Positions 33,562 through 43,822 of a stretch of DNA of 64,000 nt are shown here, piece by piece. Source of the stretch: Paramacrobiotus metropolitanus (Eukaryota > Tardigrada > Eutardigrada > Parachela > Macrobiotidae); NCBI RefSeq assembly GCF_019649055.1, contig NW_026570229.1, positions 2,155,001-2,219,000 on the forward strand. Reading direction: 5' to 3'. Below the pieces are notes generated by a model that did not search any database, was not told where the DNA came from, and saw nothing but the letters and a program-made list of their open reading frames with translations. The position numbers and the translations under genes are program-made. Position 1 is the first letter of the stretch. Each line of letters starts with the position of its first letter.

Positions 33562-33679
33562 GTCTAGGACCATACCACGTAGAAAATTCCCGATCCCGTT
33601 CGATCTCGGAAGATAACCTACTTCGGGCCCGATTAGTACTTGGATGGGTGACCGCTTGGGAACACCGGGTGTTGCAGAC
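33562..33679 (+). rRNA. 5S ribosomal RNA, array copy 4, variant
   Basis: 118 nt, 284 bp after copy 3. Several substitutions (AAAATTCCCG, CTACTTCGGGCCCGATTAG, GTTGCAGAC), and the T-run is broken to TTGTT. It is the last unit; the repeat spacer ends just beyond. It may be a decaying edge copy. Confidence 0.82.
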
Positions 33680-34081
33680 TTGTTGCCTTTTTAACTACTC
33701 AGTAGAGTTCTTTGCTCTCAGGTAGATGCGGAATTTTACTCATAATTGTTTTGCGGAAGTTGTAGGTTCGAAACTCAGAAATCTTGCCAACTGTGAAGTG
33801 GAAAATTAGTCATTTAACCCAAAGTGATCGTGTCGTTCATTAACGCTGCAACCGCAAATATACTGAACCAGGATGTTTGACGTTGGCGCATGATGCTGCT
33901 CATCATTCAATATTAAATCGATCTGCCGCAAACCGATTATTACAACTAAGTACAGACTATATAATACTTGTGCAGAAACAGACAAAAGCTTTTTTTCACC
34001 GTCGGATCGACCAAACGCAAATTGCACATCGGTGAGCTAGACGCTGACCCAAGCAGCAAAATTTTATTCCCCTGTGCAGAA

Positions 34082-35618
34082 ATGAAGAATCTTACTAGTA
34101 CTAACCCCAGTAACCGGAGATTCTGGCTTGTGTCCGCCGTGACCGTAATACTGTCAATCATTCCGGTTACCGCTTGGCCGCCGTTTCTTACCGGTTTAGA
34201 TTTTCTGCCACTGGGATCTGTAGTGTACTACTCGGCTTCCGACTCCAAACACTGCAACAATCTGGTGTTCGGAACTTGCAGCACCAAATGGGATTATTGC
34301 TCATGTAACCAGCCTGCCGTCAACTTCACCGTTGTACCGTCCGATGTCACGCACTTGCACTTCGGAGATTTTTATATCGACCGGACTGTACGCCCAATAA
34401 AATGCGCACCGAGCTGTGTACGGGAGACATTCGCTTTGCCGTATTACCAGAACCTAACCGCGCTTGAACTGCACGATTTCTGGATTCCCCACGACCGGCC
34501 GTTCCCGGTTGGCCGCTTCCTCAGTAATTTTAAACCGACATTGAAACAACTCACTCTCCATACTGTCCATCTACCGGCCATTACAAAAGAGACCTTTGCC
34601 GGTTTTTTTGCCTTGGACTATCTAAGACTTACGAATAATCGTATATTGACGATTACAGTGGACGCTTTTACGTCCCTGCGCGCTCCCAGTAGAATATCAG
34701 GGATCTTAAACCCATCACGGCTCAATACCATCAAATTTGAGGGCAATGAGTTTACAACGCTGGATTGGACGATATTTGAACCGTTGGCTGGCAGCCTTAA
34801 AGTAAGCATACAAAACCGGTGCACTAAACGGTTTGCCTCGATTAGCGTAGTATAAACCGTAATCAACTACGGTTTTTACCAATAACTTCTAGGCTACTTA
34901 CTGTAGAATCCGTCCTTTCCGGCAAATAAATTTAAAAATCACGATAACATCCGATCAGCGTTATACAAACCGTAAAGGTGATTCACGGTTTTTGCAATAA
35001 TTCCCTGGTTTCTGATAGCCTGTTCTTCCAGCCATCATATTGGAACCTTACACAGATAAACTTTGTTAAATACTTTTGCAGTCAATTTCACTAACCCGGA
35101 ACAACATTCACCGCATCTACTTCAGCCATTTCTTCACCATGCCAGCCGTTGAACACGTGTATTTATGGGGAAACCACCTGACCGGCATCGACAACCAGCT
35201 CTTGTACAGCCTTGCTCTGCAGGATCTTCGCCCGTTTTTGGATATTCAGTGGAATCCGCTGTGTCCAGCGGATATCCTGTGCCGCTGTCCGTCCATGGAC
35301 AATCTATGGGAGTGGTACCTCAAGATACCCCGTTATTACACTGCACTACGGCCGGGGCTGGCCGACTGTCGTGATTCAACTGACTATTTCACGTGTGGGA
35401 ACTACAGTAGTGGTGTACCGCAGCCAGACGTGAGCGGATTAGTGAATACGATGGCGCCAATGACCGGGAAAACCTATGAAGGTTGTGGAGTTCCGGGTTT
35501 TGCTAAGAAGGCACGCGATGAGCAACGGGCCGCTAAAAATCCCATCAATCGCTTCTTTCCGCCTTCGCTTCGGGAATATTTTTTAAAAATTACCGCGGCT
35601 TTGATGAAACCATCGTAA
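34082..35618 (+). CDS. Secreted leucine-rich-repeat protein A
   Basis: Two exons, 34082-34801 and 35082-35618, joined in phase 0 (CTTAAA|gtaagc ... cttttgcag|TCA), 418 residues. The ATG at 34082 is preferred to the one at 33968 because a hydrophobic signal peptide follows directly (RRFWLVSAVTVILSIIPVTA). A Cys-rich N-terminal cap follows (HCNNLVFGTC, WDYCSCN). Then come about five leucine-rich repeats such as LDYLRLTNNRILTITVDAF and VEHVYLWGNHLTGID, and a C-terminal Cys cap (CPADILCRCPSMDNLWEWY, CRDSTDYFTC). No transmembrane segment or GPI signal is evident, so it is probably secreted. Extracellular LRR proteins bind other proteins; the partner is unknown. The paralogue at 41316 has the same structure. 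About 350 bp upstream of the start is also conserved between the two genes. Confidence 0.85.
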
Positions 35619-36766
35619 TTTCACCGAACACAGATATGCTATTGGTGACGCAACGCTGGACTGTCACTTTCTACTTGAGCCAGCAACATCGTGCGTACGA
35701 CTAACAACCCCAGTTTCCAGATACTGTTGTACTTTTGCTGCTTTTTGCTGTAGCTTGTGCTAAAATAGTTTTTATTAACAAGCAGCGATGTCAATAAGAT
35801 ACGAGCATACGTGTTTACCATGCTATAATCCGTAATTAATTATGAACGTCGGCCAACACTGAAGATGCTTTATTGCATCAACTCACAATCACATAAACAA
35901 CTCACGTACCAGCGGCAGAGAAGAGACTGGTGGAATTCGCGCTAAATACTTACTGTCGTAACGTTACAGTATCGAAGTTCAAGGTGGCTACAGTGTGGCT
36001 TGTGATTTAGGAACGGTTGATCGAGCAGCAGCTCCAACTTGATGGATTATTTTCTCTCTTTGGTAGTCGTACATATACTGTATCTGAATTTAAAAGTGCC
36101 CGTTTGCCCCTCGTCAGAAATATCACATAGTTTAATGATCACTTTTGAATTAACCTTAGATATTACAGATTACCTCCTTTTTTATATAAAACTTACGAAT
36201 ATGAAACATTTAGATATGGATATCAGATACCATTTTGTATTTATTTCGGTATATTTCACATAACTAGTTTTGCACAAAAAAGCCAACATCCGAGACATAC
36301 TTTCTCATGAAAACACCAACATAATTAAGTAAAAAGACCGATTTGATAATGCGCCAGAAGCATAAACGGAAAACTGACAAGAGCGATAGAAATTGCAAAA
36401 GAGCCAGCATGGAAGCATTAGCGACTACTAATTGCATAACAAGTCAATTATCGCCACGATGGCACGGACAATCATGGATGTCGCATGGTCAATCATGGAT
36501 CCACGCACTTCCCGGTGAATTCGCGTCTGGCAAAGGACCTGGAGAGCAACACTTCATCTGCCCTGCAAAACATTCAAATTTTAAACCATCAGCATGGTTA
36601 ACTTACTTACAATAAGATATTTTCAGATGCACAACAATTGCAGTCAAGGTTTACTTGAGCGCAACAGATGCTGCATTCCTGATCTACTGCATTCAAGTAC
36701 GGTTATTCGTTACAGAAAAGCGCTGCGTGTTAGGACTTTTAATACACCAGCAACAAAATTGCTGTG
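35619..36766. other. 3' flank of LRR gene A; no gene recognised
   Basis: AT-rich sequence with short frames only (for example 36343-36615 and 36594-36845). ATGGTCAATCATGGAT-like words occur near 36470-36500. Nothing is supportable. Confidence 0.3.
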
Positions 36767-38387
36767 CATGTCGACATGTAGTTTTCAAACGAAAAATCTT
36801 AAATTAAGAATTATTGTTTTTGTTAACGGGGCATTCGGTCAGTAAAATAAATCGAATGGAAAAATGGACACTTTGCCATAAATATTCTGTATTGTTTTTA
36901 TGAGCCAACTGCAATGGTCAGGACAGTGCAGCAACAACGCATTAATTCATTATTTTTTACTTTTAAAAAATTTATTATTTGAAAGAAAATCAGAAAAATG
37001 GCAAAAACAAGTTATGGACACTTCATATACGCACCACCAATTACGCACTGACTGCCACTTTTGAAATAGGCATGTCGACATGCAAATAAGCGATAAGAAA
37101 GACATATGCATGTCGACATGCAAATATTAAGCGAAAAAAAGACTTAAATCAACTCAAATTTTAATACGTTGAACTTGTCCCTGCTGCACTTTAAAATACC
37201 TAAAGAAACCTTCTTTAGTAAAAAATCTAGTTTCTGCTCGCTTCTTATGTTTAAGGTAACAAAAAGGTCTAATATTCCCCTTAAACTAAAATTTTTTTTA
37301 TCGTTTTGTAGCTGAAAATAGCGCTCTACTACACAATTGGATTACCTGTTGCTTTACTGCATGTCCTCATGCACTTTGTCCATCTAAGCAGAGCCTCCTA
37401 AGGATCTGGAAATAAAAGCGCACACAATAATTGGGTTTAAATTGGAAACTAATCGATAAGCTCTTACCCTAGAATGAATCCAAAATTGCTGTGGGTCCTC
37501 GCATCATTGCAGACTGTGTCGAATGTTGCTCTTCTTCCATAAGCATGTCGTGTGTGACAGTGCCACGCAAATTTATCAACACTAGCAGTGCTTTTCTTAA
37601 ATATTTTGAAATAAAATTTGGCTGTCGACAGCCATAAAACAAAAAACGTCAATGATTCAAACAAAATACCAGAAACCATTTCAAAAGCACAGTTACAAAA
37701 AAGTCGAAAATTGCCTTTACCAAAACTGGCTGTCAAAATCAGCTTGGGTGCAACGGCGCTGAACGTGAACTTGCGGTGAGCACTGAAACTGCCATACAGC
37801 CAATCAGAAGCAGCATGAAAGTAGCCTACAGTGAGCGTAGTCGGCAGCAAAGGTAATACAGCCACCGCGTGGGCAGTGTCAGGTATTACTCAAAATTTTG
37901 TCGTTAACGTTTTGCCTCCAACTAGGTAAATTGGAGCAGTTTGTTTTTTGTTTCGAAAGACTTTTGCTTCTTTTTTGGGATTTTTCTTTTTTGTTTTTGC
38001 GACTTTTGCTTTTGAGGATAATTCTTGTCGGTCGACCGATCATGTCCTTGCACAGAAACTATGCCTTTCATTACTGATTAATTATCAAGGTTCTGCAGAA
38101 AAGCTTTGATGCTCTATAACGGCGACACATGGATCAAAATCGCTTTTTAGGTTATGTGGCGAGGCGATCAATGTCGGTCGACCGACAAAGCTTTTGCTTT
38201 AGATGCAATATCTTGCGTTGTTATTTGCAATGAACCAGAATTGCGACGGCGTCGGGACTGTTGGCAATTAACATGGGCGGAGTAATTCGTAGTGTAGAAT
38301 CTTGGAATTTGGCTGGTTTATTTTTTTTATTTTTCTGGAATTGTTTCTTGCTGAGCGAGATATTGTTTACATGTCGGTCGACCGACA
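36767..38387. promoter_or_regulatory. Cluster of seven GTCGAC-centred palindromes
   Basis: Perfect palindromes: CATGTCGACATG (36767-36778), GCATGTCGACATGC (37070-37083), TGCATGTCGACATGCA (37107-37122), TGGCTGTCGACAGCCA (37619-37634), TCGGTCGACCGA (38028-38039) and TGTCGGTCGACCGACA (38172-38187 and 38372-38387). The last two share a further AAGCTTTT on the right. The two GCATGTCGACATGC sites continue into ATGCAAAT. They lie just 5' of the tentative gene at 38540. They could be dimeric protein binding sites or parts of an unknown repeat. No coding sequence accompanies them. Confidence 0.5.
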
Positions 38388-38539
38388 AAGCTTTTATTCT
38401 TCTTGTATTACGTTTGCTTCTGTTTAACGTTTTGGCTAAACAGTTGCGAAGACGCGGATACGAGTTTCGAATAAATTTTGTAACTTCGATACGTTTTCGT
38501 ATTGATATAAATCATTACATAAGATCTGCTGCCAAAATC

Positions 38540-39275
38540 ATGCCGTCGGCACATTTTATGATAAACGGCTTAACATTTGAGGTATGTTGAACAGTTTAGA
38601 ACAAACTTTTTGACGAGGGTGCTGTAAGAATACTGCACACACGAATTGAGATACGTACTGTATTTTGTAATAAATTTTATTTGCCGTGCTTTTAATCAGA
38701 TGCCAAGGGTTATCTACAGTCTGTATTTCCGGAGCAGCTCACATTTTTCGCTCCTCTTGGGCGGGATCCAGTTACTGGAGGAGCTTCGCGGGAAGGCTGA
38801 TAATTTGGTAATTGCGGCCTACTATCTGTACATTCGTATTTGGTGAAAGTCTGAAAGTAACATTTCACTATGTGCCGTAAATTAACAGCAATTTAAATAT
38901 CACATGTGACGTGTATAGATGCTAGTACGTACGTTCTTTACCTATAATTACTGTACACCTTCTCCTACGTCACTGCGGTTGTTCAATTACTGCTATCTGT
39001 GATTCGCCTGTTCTCATCTTGATAGCGATGTATCTAGTGCTCCTCGTAGTCTATAAATTCCCCTGTCATCGCTAATATCGGTATCAGTCTTGATCACTCT
39101 AGACTGGCAACTTGCTTTTAACTTTCCTCCTGCATATTTAGGGAACGTCCGCTATTCGGCCGTTTCTGATGCAGAACCAGAGTGTTCCGACGTCTGATCA
39201 GCACAAGTCTGCCGAAACTTATCGGCGACAGTCAAATCCCATAGAAACTGTTTGTCGTTCTGACAAGCATAACGG
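38540..39275 (+). CDS. Tentative small gene, three exons, unknown function
   Basis: I do not recognise this. Three segments join without a stop: 38540-38581 (MPSAHFMINGLTFE, donor GAG|gtatgt), 38700-38807 (after ttttaatcag; MPRVIYSLYFRSSSHFSLLL, then EELRGKADNL|gtaatt) and 39142-39275 (after gcatatttag; GTSAIRPFLMQNQSVPTSDQ, then CRSDKHNG|gtaaat). The first two joins are phase 0 and the last exon ends in phase 2. A final exon with a stop was not found. The middle exon has a hydrophobic helix-like stretch. The support is only splice signals and open phase, so this may be chance. The palindrome cluster lies immediately upstream. Confidence 0.35.
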
Positions 39276-39522
39276 GTAAATCAAATGAATTTAGTGCAAA
39301 AAAAGGAGTCTATATCGTTTCAGAGTTAGTTAGCACGTTAGTTCTACTTTTGCAAGTGTTGCTGAGACTTTTAGTAGGTTTAAGTGTAAGCCTATCTGTG
39401 CATCAGTCACTGCCGGAATTAAACTGATATCGGATGCCGGCAAATCTATCCGACATTATATACATACTCGTATATATAAAACACCTGAACGCCAAACCCA
39501 GTTGATTTTGGAATATACTGTA
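39276..39522. other. No gene recognised
   Basis: AT-rich sequence between the tentative gene and a 5S remnant; no structure noted. Confidence 0.25.
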
Positions 39523-39599
39523 GCTAACCCACGTCAGTCCCGGTTAGAACTTGGATGGATGGCCGCCCTTAGGATTACCAAGGGTTCTGCGTTGTAGAT
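39523..39599 (+). pseudogene. 5S rRNA remnant
   Basis: The 3' two-thirds of a 5S gene can still be read: CCCGGTTAGAACTTGGATGG, then ATGGCCGC and GTTGTAGATC, followed downstream by TTTTGCC as in the intact copies. Many substitutions and indels, and the first ~45 nt are lost. Confidence 0.7.
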
Positions 39600-39872
39600 C
39601 ATTAGATCATCTTTTGCCTTTTCTGGATGCATTTTCTTCTGTTTATGTGTGGTGAGCGACATTTTTATTACATTGTTAGGTGAAGTTTTGTCTAAGAACA
39701 GTTATCGCAGTGTTGTCGCCCTTCTTTGGAAATCGGCAAGCAAAGGCATGTTTTTCGAGGCTCGCTGTACCAAGTTGCATGTTACCAACGCTAGTAACCG
39801 CCTGTTGTACTCCAGTCCTACTGCATTTTTGTTTTAATTTCGTTATTTCGTTAATGTTCTTGCATTATCTTA

Positions 39873-40789
39873 CCAGGGCACATTTTCCGGGTGTAAATTC
39901 AGAAAAATCTCCTCTCTTGTAAAAAGATAGTATACTACCGTAGTATGGTTAAAAAAATTATCCCATCTGCCATGGTCCATGGGCGTGGCCAAAACAGAAT
40001 TTAACAATAAATTCTACGCTATGCTGTAGCCTTTGGCCAGTGCACCGCATCATTCATTGTAACAGTACTGAACAACCTGTACGAGGCTATGTAATTTAAC
40101 TATTTAAGTACTCGTCCAGCAAATCAAAGAAAAAGCAGTGCAAATTGTTTTCTACTGAAAAAACTGTAAACTGTACCATGTCTACAAAGAAACGGTAAAT
40201 AATGATCGCAGTGCACTTCATAAGGTTGTTACATCCAAAGCAGTATACATAGCGCTAGAAGTTAGAACTATGTGTGGATATGGAGCATCTTTTGACGTCC
40301 ACAGATAAAAGTTTTGAATAAACTTTTGAATAAACATGTTAAAGTTAACAGATAAAAGTTTTGAACGAGTTTTTAAGTTAAACTGGCGTTGTACAAATTG
40401 TTCGGTAACGTAATAAAGTACGATGCGGTGCACTGCCCATAGGCTACAGCATAGTGTAGAATTTATTGTTAAATTCTGTTTCGGGCACGCCCATTGACCA
40501 TGGCAGATGGAATAAGTTTTTTAGACATATCGTACTATGGTAGTAAAACCAGGGCGCTATCCACTGGAAACCGAGATACGGCTGAAAAAGGCGCCGATGG
40601 GGGAATCGAACCCCGGCTACGTCGTTAGATCCGCGTAGGCAGTACCACTGCACCACGGCGCAATACGTTGAAATCATTTGAAAAATTTTGTCGCTTTACG
40701 TGAGCCGCTTCTCTCCTCACAGTAGTATACTATCTTTTTACAAGAGATGAGATTTTTTTGAATTTACACCCGGAAAATGTGCCCTGGTT
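39873..40789. mobile_element. Fold-back element with long inverted arms, interrupted by a tRNA-like insertion
   Basis: 39873-40056 is the inverted copy of 40425-40789. Shared blocks include CCAGGGCACATTTTCCGGGT, GATAGTATACTAC and AGAATTTAACAATAAATTCT. The right arm has an extra segment of about 190 bp flanked by (T)ACTAC direct repeats and carrying the tRNA-like sequence at 40590-40661. The ~370-bp loop between arms encodes nothing recognisable. This is a non-autonomous DNA element. Confidence 0.75.
40590..40661 (-). tRNA. tRNA-like sequence (pseudo-tRNA or SINE head)
   Basis: On the minus strand GCGCCG...CGGCGC forms a 6-bp acceptor stem. An exact A box (TGGTGCAGTGG) and B box (GGTTCGATTCC) stand at normal spacing, the T stem is GGGG/CCCC, and TTTTT follows directly. 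The D and anticodon stems do not pair properly and U33 is missing (loop GATCTAA, which would read TCT), so a working tRNA is unlikely. It lies inside an insertion flanked by short direct repeats, which suggests a tRNA-derived retroposon. Confidence 0.4.
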
Positions 40790-41315
40790 AGTACGTACTC
40801 ATGGTACTCTGTACTTATGCAAGTATAAAATATCTGCATTTCTGAACTTTACAAGTATGAGCAGTAGAACGTTGTGAGAAGTTGCAAAACTTCTTAATTA
40901 GCTGATGCTGTGTTACCGACAAATCTTTTGTTATTGCTATAGGACCAGTCAATGCTCTCAGCCGGATGCGCACTCTAGCTCATAATTTTTTTGCGGAAGT
41001 GGTTGGTTTAAAACTCTGAAGTCATGCCAGTTACTGTCAACCGATACATTAGTCATTGCCCAAGGTCTTCTTGTCCTTAGTTACCGGTGCAACGAAAACA
41101 TGCTGTACGCGGATGTTTAACGTGACTGAATGGTGCGGCACAACATTCATCACCGGACTGATCCGCCGTAAAACACTCCACAGCATCTGTACGTACAGTA
41201 AAAACGAAAACGGTTTTCACCGCTGGATCGGTCAACTGCAAACTGTGCACATCGCTGAGGCATAAACAACGGATCACCCCATGCCAGCAGCTAACCTTTC
41301 TTCCGCTCTCCAAAA
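40790..41315. promoter_or_regulatory. Upstream region of LRR gene B, conserved with gene A
   Basis: About 40975-41200 aligns with 33740-33965 upstream of LRR gene A (CTCATAATT...TTTGCGGAAGT, AACTC...GAA, GGATGTTT, GATC..CCGC). The duplication that produced the two genes therefore took the promoter region with it. No specific site can be named. Confidence 0.45.
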
Positions 41316-43632
41316 ATGAAGGACCAGACGACTACTAGTCGAAGCCTGTGGTTTGTGGCAGTAATAATGTTGATCATTCCGGTGGTTGCTTCGATGCCCT
41401 TTATGAACGGGATGCCACCAGGTTTTGTTCTGTACAAATCAGCTTCCACCTGGGGCCACTGCAATAATCTGGTGATGAGTGCTTGCAGCGCCCAATGGGA
41501 TTATTGTTCGTGTAACCGGCCGGTTTTCAACGTCACCACAATACCGTCCAACGTCACTGAACTGTGGCTGGGCGACATCGACCATCGAGGCCGGTGGGAC
41601 CGCGCCAAATGCCCGCCGAGTTGTCTGCTGGACACCTCCGCACCATTACCGTATCGCCGGAATCTGACCGCGATCGCGTTGTACGATTTTTGGGTGGTCC
41701 CCGCTGATGGCCCGTTTCCGGTGGGCCGCTTCCTCAAGAACTTCAAAACCACCGTGACGAAACTGACTCTCCATACGATCCACCTGCCGTCTATAACACG
41801 GGATACGTTTGCGGGATTCGCTGCGCTGGAGACACTGCGGTTGGCTAACAACCGGATAGTAACGATTACTGTGGACGCTTTTGCGTCGCTTCGTGCTCCG
41901 GACAAAATACCAGGCATTTTATCCACCCCACGACTCCACTTCATCATGTTGGAGGATAATAACCTGACAGCGGTGGACTGGACGATATTCGAACCGCTGG
42001 CTGCTAGCCTTAAAGTAAGCGTCCATACGAGTACTACGACGTTTTTCGCATTCCAGACATGATTGTAGTTCTGTACTTTATTTCAATAGCGTGATAACAA
42101 TATCCAGATCTAATTACGGTTAAACAAAACAATATTCTCAACGGTACCGATTACTGAAGCAGCATTATCACGTTGAATTCCTGAAGAGATTTTCTGTTTC
42201 AAAACTCGAGACTACGAATCTCGCCAGTTTGTAGCGAAATCCTCTCCCCAATCTCGTTAACAAATTGTTTGGCAGATGTACGAAAACCGGTAGATGTAGG
42301 TACTTCCAGAAATTCATTCATTCATACATGCACTCACGTTAAAGTCTCCTTTAATGGAGTTTGGCTACTGTAGTTGCTATAATACTCGTAATAATCAAAT
42401 AATTATTTAATGTTAATTGCCTAGCCTGGTGGTAGTACGTCTGGCTTTAAGATTGTATGTCCTGGGTTCGATTCCTAGGTGGGTAACTTTTATCTCATAA
42501 AATCAAACCAAAAAAAGTATAAAATTTTCAAAATTAAACAAAAAAATTTTCCAACAGCCTAAAAACCCAAAGGTTTTCACCTTAGGGTTAAAGTCTCCTT
42601 TAATGGAGTTTGGCTACTGTAGTTGCTATAATAATAATAATAATAATAATAATATGGAATCGCGTACCGGACAACAGAGACACTACTTATATTCTCCGCG
42701 TTGTTCTACATGACAAATGTTTTTTTCAAAAATCGATTACGTGGCAACTATCGTTTTTATACAGCACAAGCTTATACACGAGATTAATAAAAAACTTCTC
42801 CAAGTTTTTTGATGTGGAACAACTCGGAAAATACCGCGTCTCTGTTGTCCGGTACGCGATTCCATATTGTGAAAATGTCCGGAAGGCGAGAAACGTCGAA
42901 GTACAAATACCAAACGGTGAGCGGTTGCTAATTTGCTTGGCTCCCGCAAAGGCCATTTACGAACTAACGACTGCTTTGTTCTTTTTTTACTGCTCAGACT
43001 GACGTGCACGTGCACATATAGAGTACTTGGCTATTAGCCAATTATGCTAAAACCACTGATTAAAAATTTTTTGATGCGTTTTGCAGACAATTGCACTAAG
43101 CGGAAACAACATTCAGAGCATCTATTTTAGCCATTTCTTCACGCTCCCTGGAATCGAGTATGTGAGCTTGCCGGGAAACAGCCTGACCGGCATCACTGAC
43201 CAGCTCTTGCGCAGTGTTGCTCCGTACGATCTCCGTCCGTTTTTGAATATTCAGTTCAATCCGATGTGCCCAGTCGATGTACAGTGCCGCTGCTCATCTA
43301 TGGCTAATCTGTGGGACTGGTATGGAAAGTCGCCCCGTCTGTACAGGCGGTTACTCCCGCCTGGATCCACGGATTGCCTCAACTACCCGCAAGCAGACTA
43401 CTTCACTTGCGGAAACTACAGTGTTCTTGAATATGAACCTGCCTCATCCAGATTTCAGAATGTGCTAGAGGCGACCAGCGGCAAATCTTATCAACGATGC
43501 GAGGCTATGGATTTCGCTAATATCGCACGCGGAGCCAAATCTAAAGCCCGGAATCCTTTCGGTCAGCTGTTTCCGCCAACGCTTGGAGATTATTTCTTGA
43601 AAATGGCCGCGGCTTTAGAAAAAACGTCATGA
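41316..43632 (+). CDS. Secreted leucine-rich-repeat protein B
   Basis: Two exons, 41316-42014 and 43087-43632, joined in phase 0 at the same place as in gene A (CTTAAA|gtaagc ... gttttgcag|ACA), 414 residues. It has a signal peptide (SLWFVAVIMLIIPVVASMP), an N-terminal Cys cap (HCNNLVMSAC, WDYCSCNRP), repeats such as LETLRLANNRIVTITVDAF and IEYVSLPGNSLTGITDQLL, and a C-terminal cap (CPVDVQCRCSSMANLWDWY). The protein is similar to gene A over its whole length, with differences spread evenly, so both copies appear to be under selection. The intron is 1072 nt against 280 nt in gene A because it holds SINE-like and MITE insertions. Function beyond extracellular binding cannot be inferred. Confidence 0.85.
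42338..42650 (+). mobile_element. tRNA-derived SINE-like element with duplicated tail
   Basis: A tRNA-like head at 42421-42490 has a near A box (TAGCCTGGTGG) and an exact B box (GGTTCGATTCC). An A-rich body follows, then a tail with GTTAAAGTCTCCTTTAATGG, AGTTTGGCTACTGTAGTTGC and (AAT)n ending near 42653. The same ~50-bp tail lies upstream at 42338-42387, so two elements seem to be inserted end to end, the left one truncated. It is located in the intron of LRR gene B. Confidence 0.6.
42651..42868. mobile_element. MITE, 218 bp, in the SINE tail
   Basis: The ends AATATGGAATCGCGTACCGG, continuing to ACAACAGAGAC, are perfect inverted repeats of about 31 bp. Weaker inverted similarity (GTTGTTCTACAT / ATGTGGAACAAC) reaches about 60 bp. 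It is inserted in the (AAT)n run of the SINE-like element. Short frames on both strands here are artefacts. Confidence 0.75.
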
Positions 43633-43822
43633 GCTTAAATCAAATCAAATTATGAACTCGCTATGCACACACTGCCTGTACTTGCGTACGTACGTATGTC
43701 TTGTCTGTTCTATACTGTAGTACATGTACTACCAGTACCCACCGCTCTTATCGTCTCCTTCATCCAGCTCTTCTTAAGAAACAGCTCTTCTTAAGAAACA
43801 TTGTACGAGTATGTTTGTCGAG

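Noticed and set aside
40590-40661. Functional tRNA-Arg(TCT)
   Set aside because: A and B boxes and the acceptor stem are good, but D and anticodon stems do not pair and U33 is absent. It is kept only as tRNA-like.
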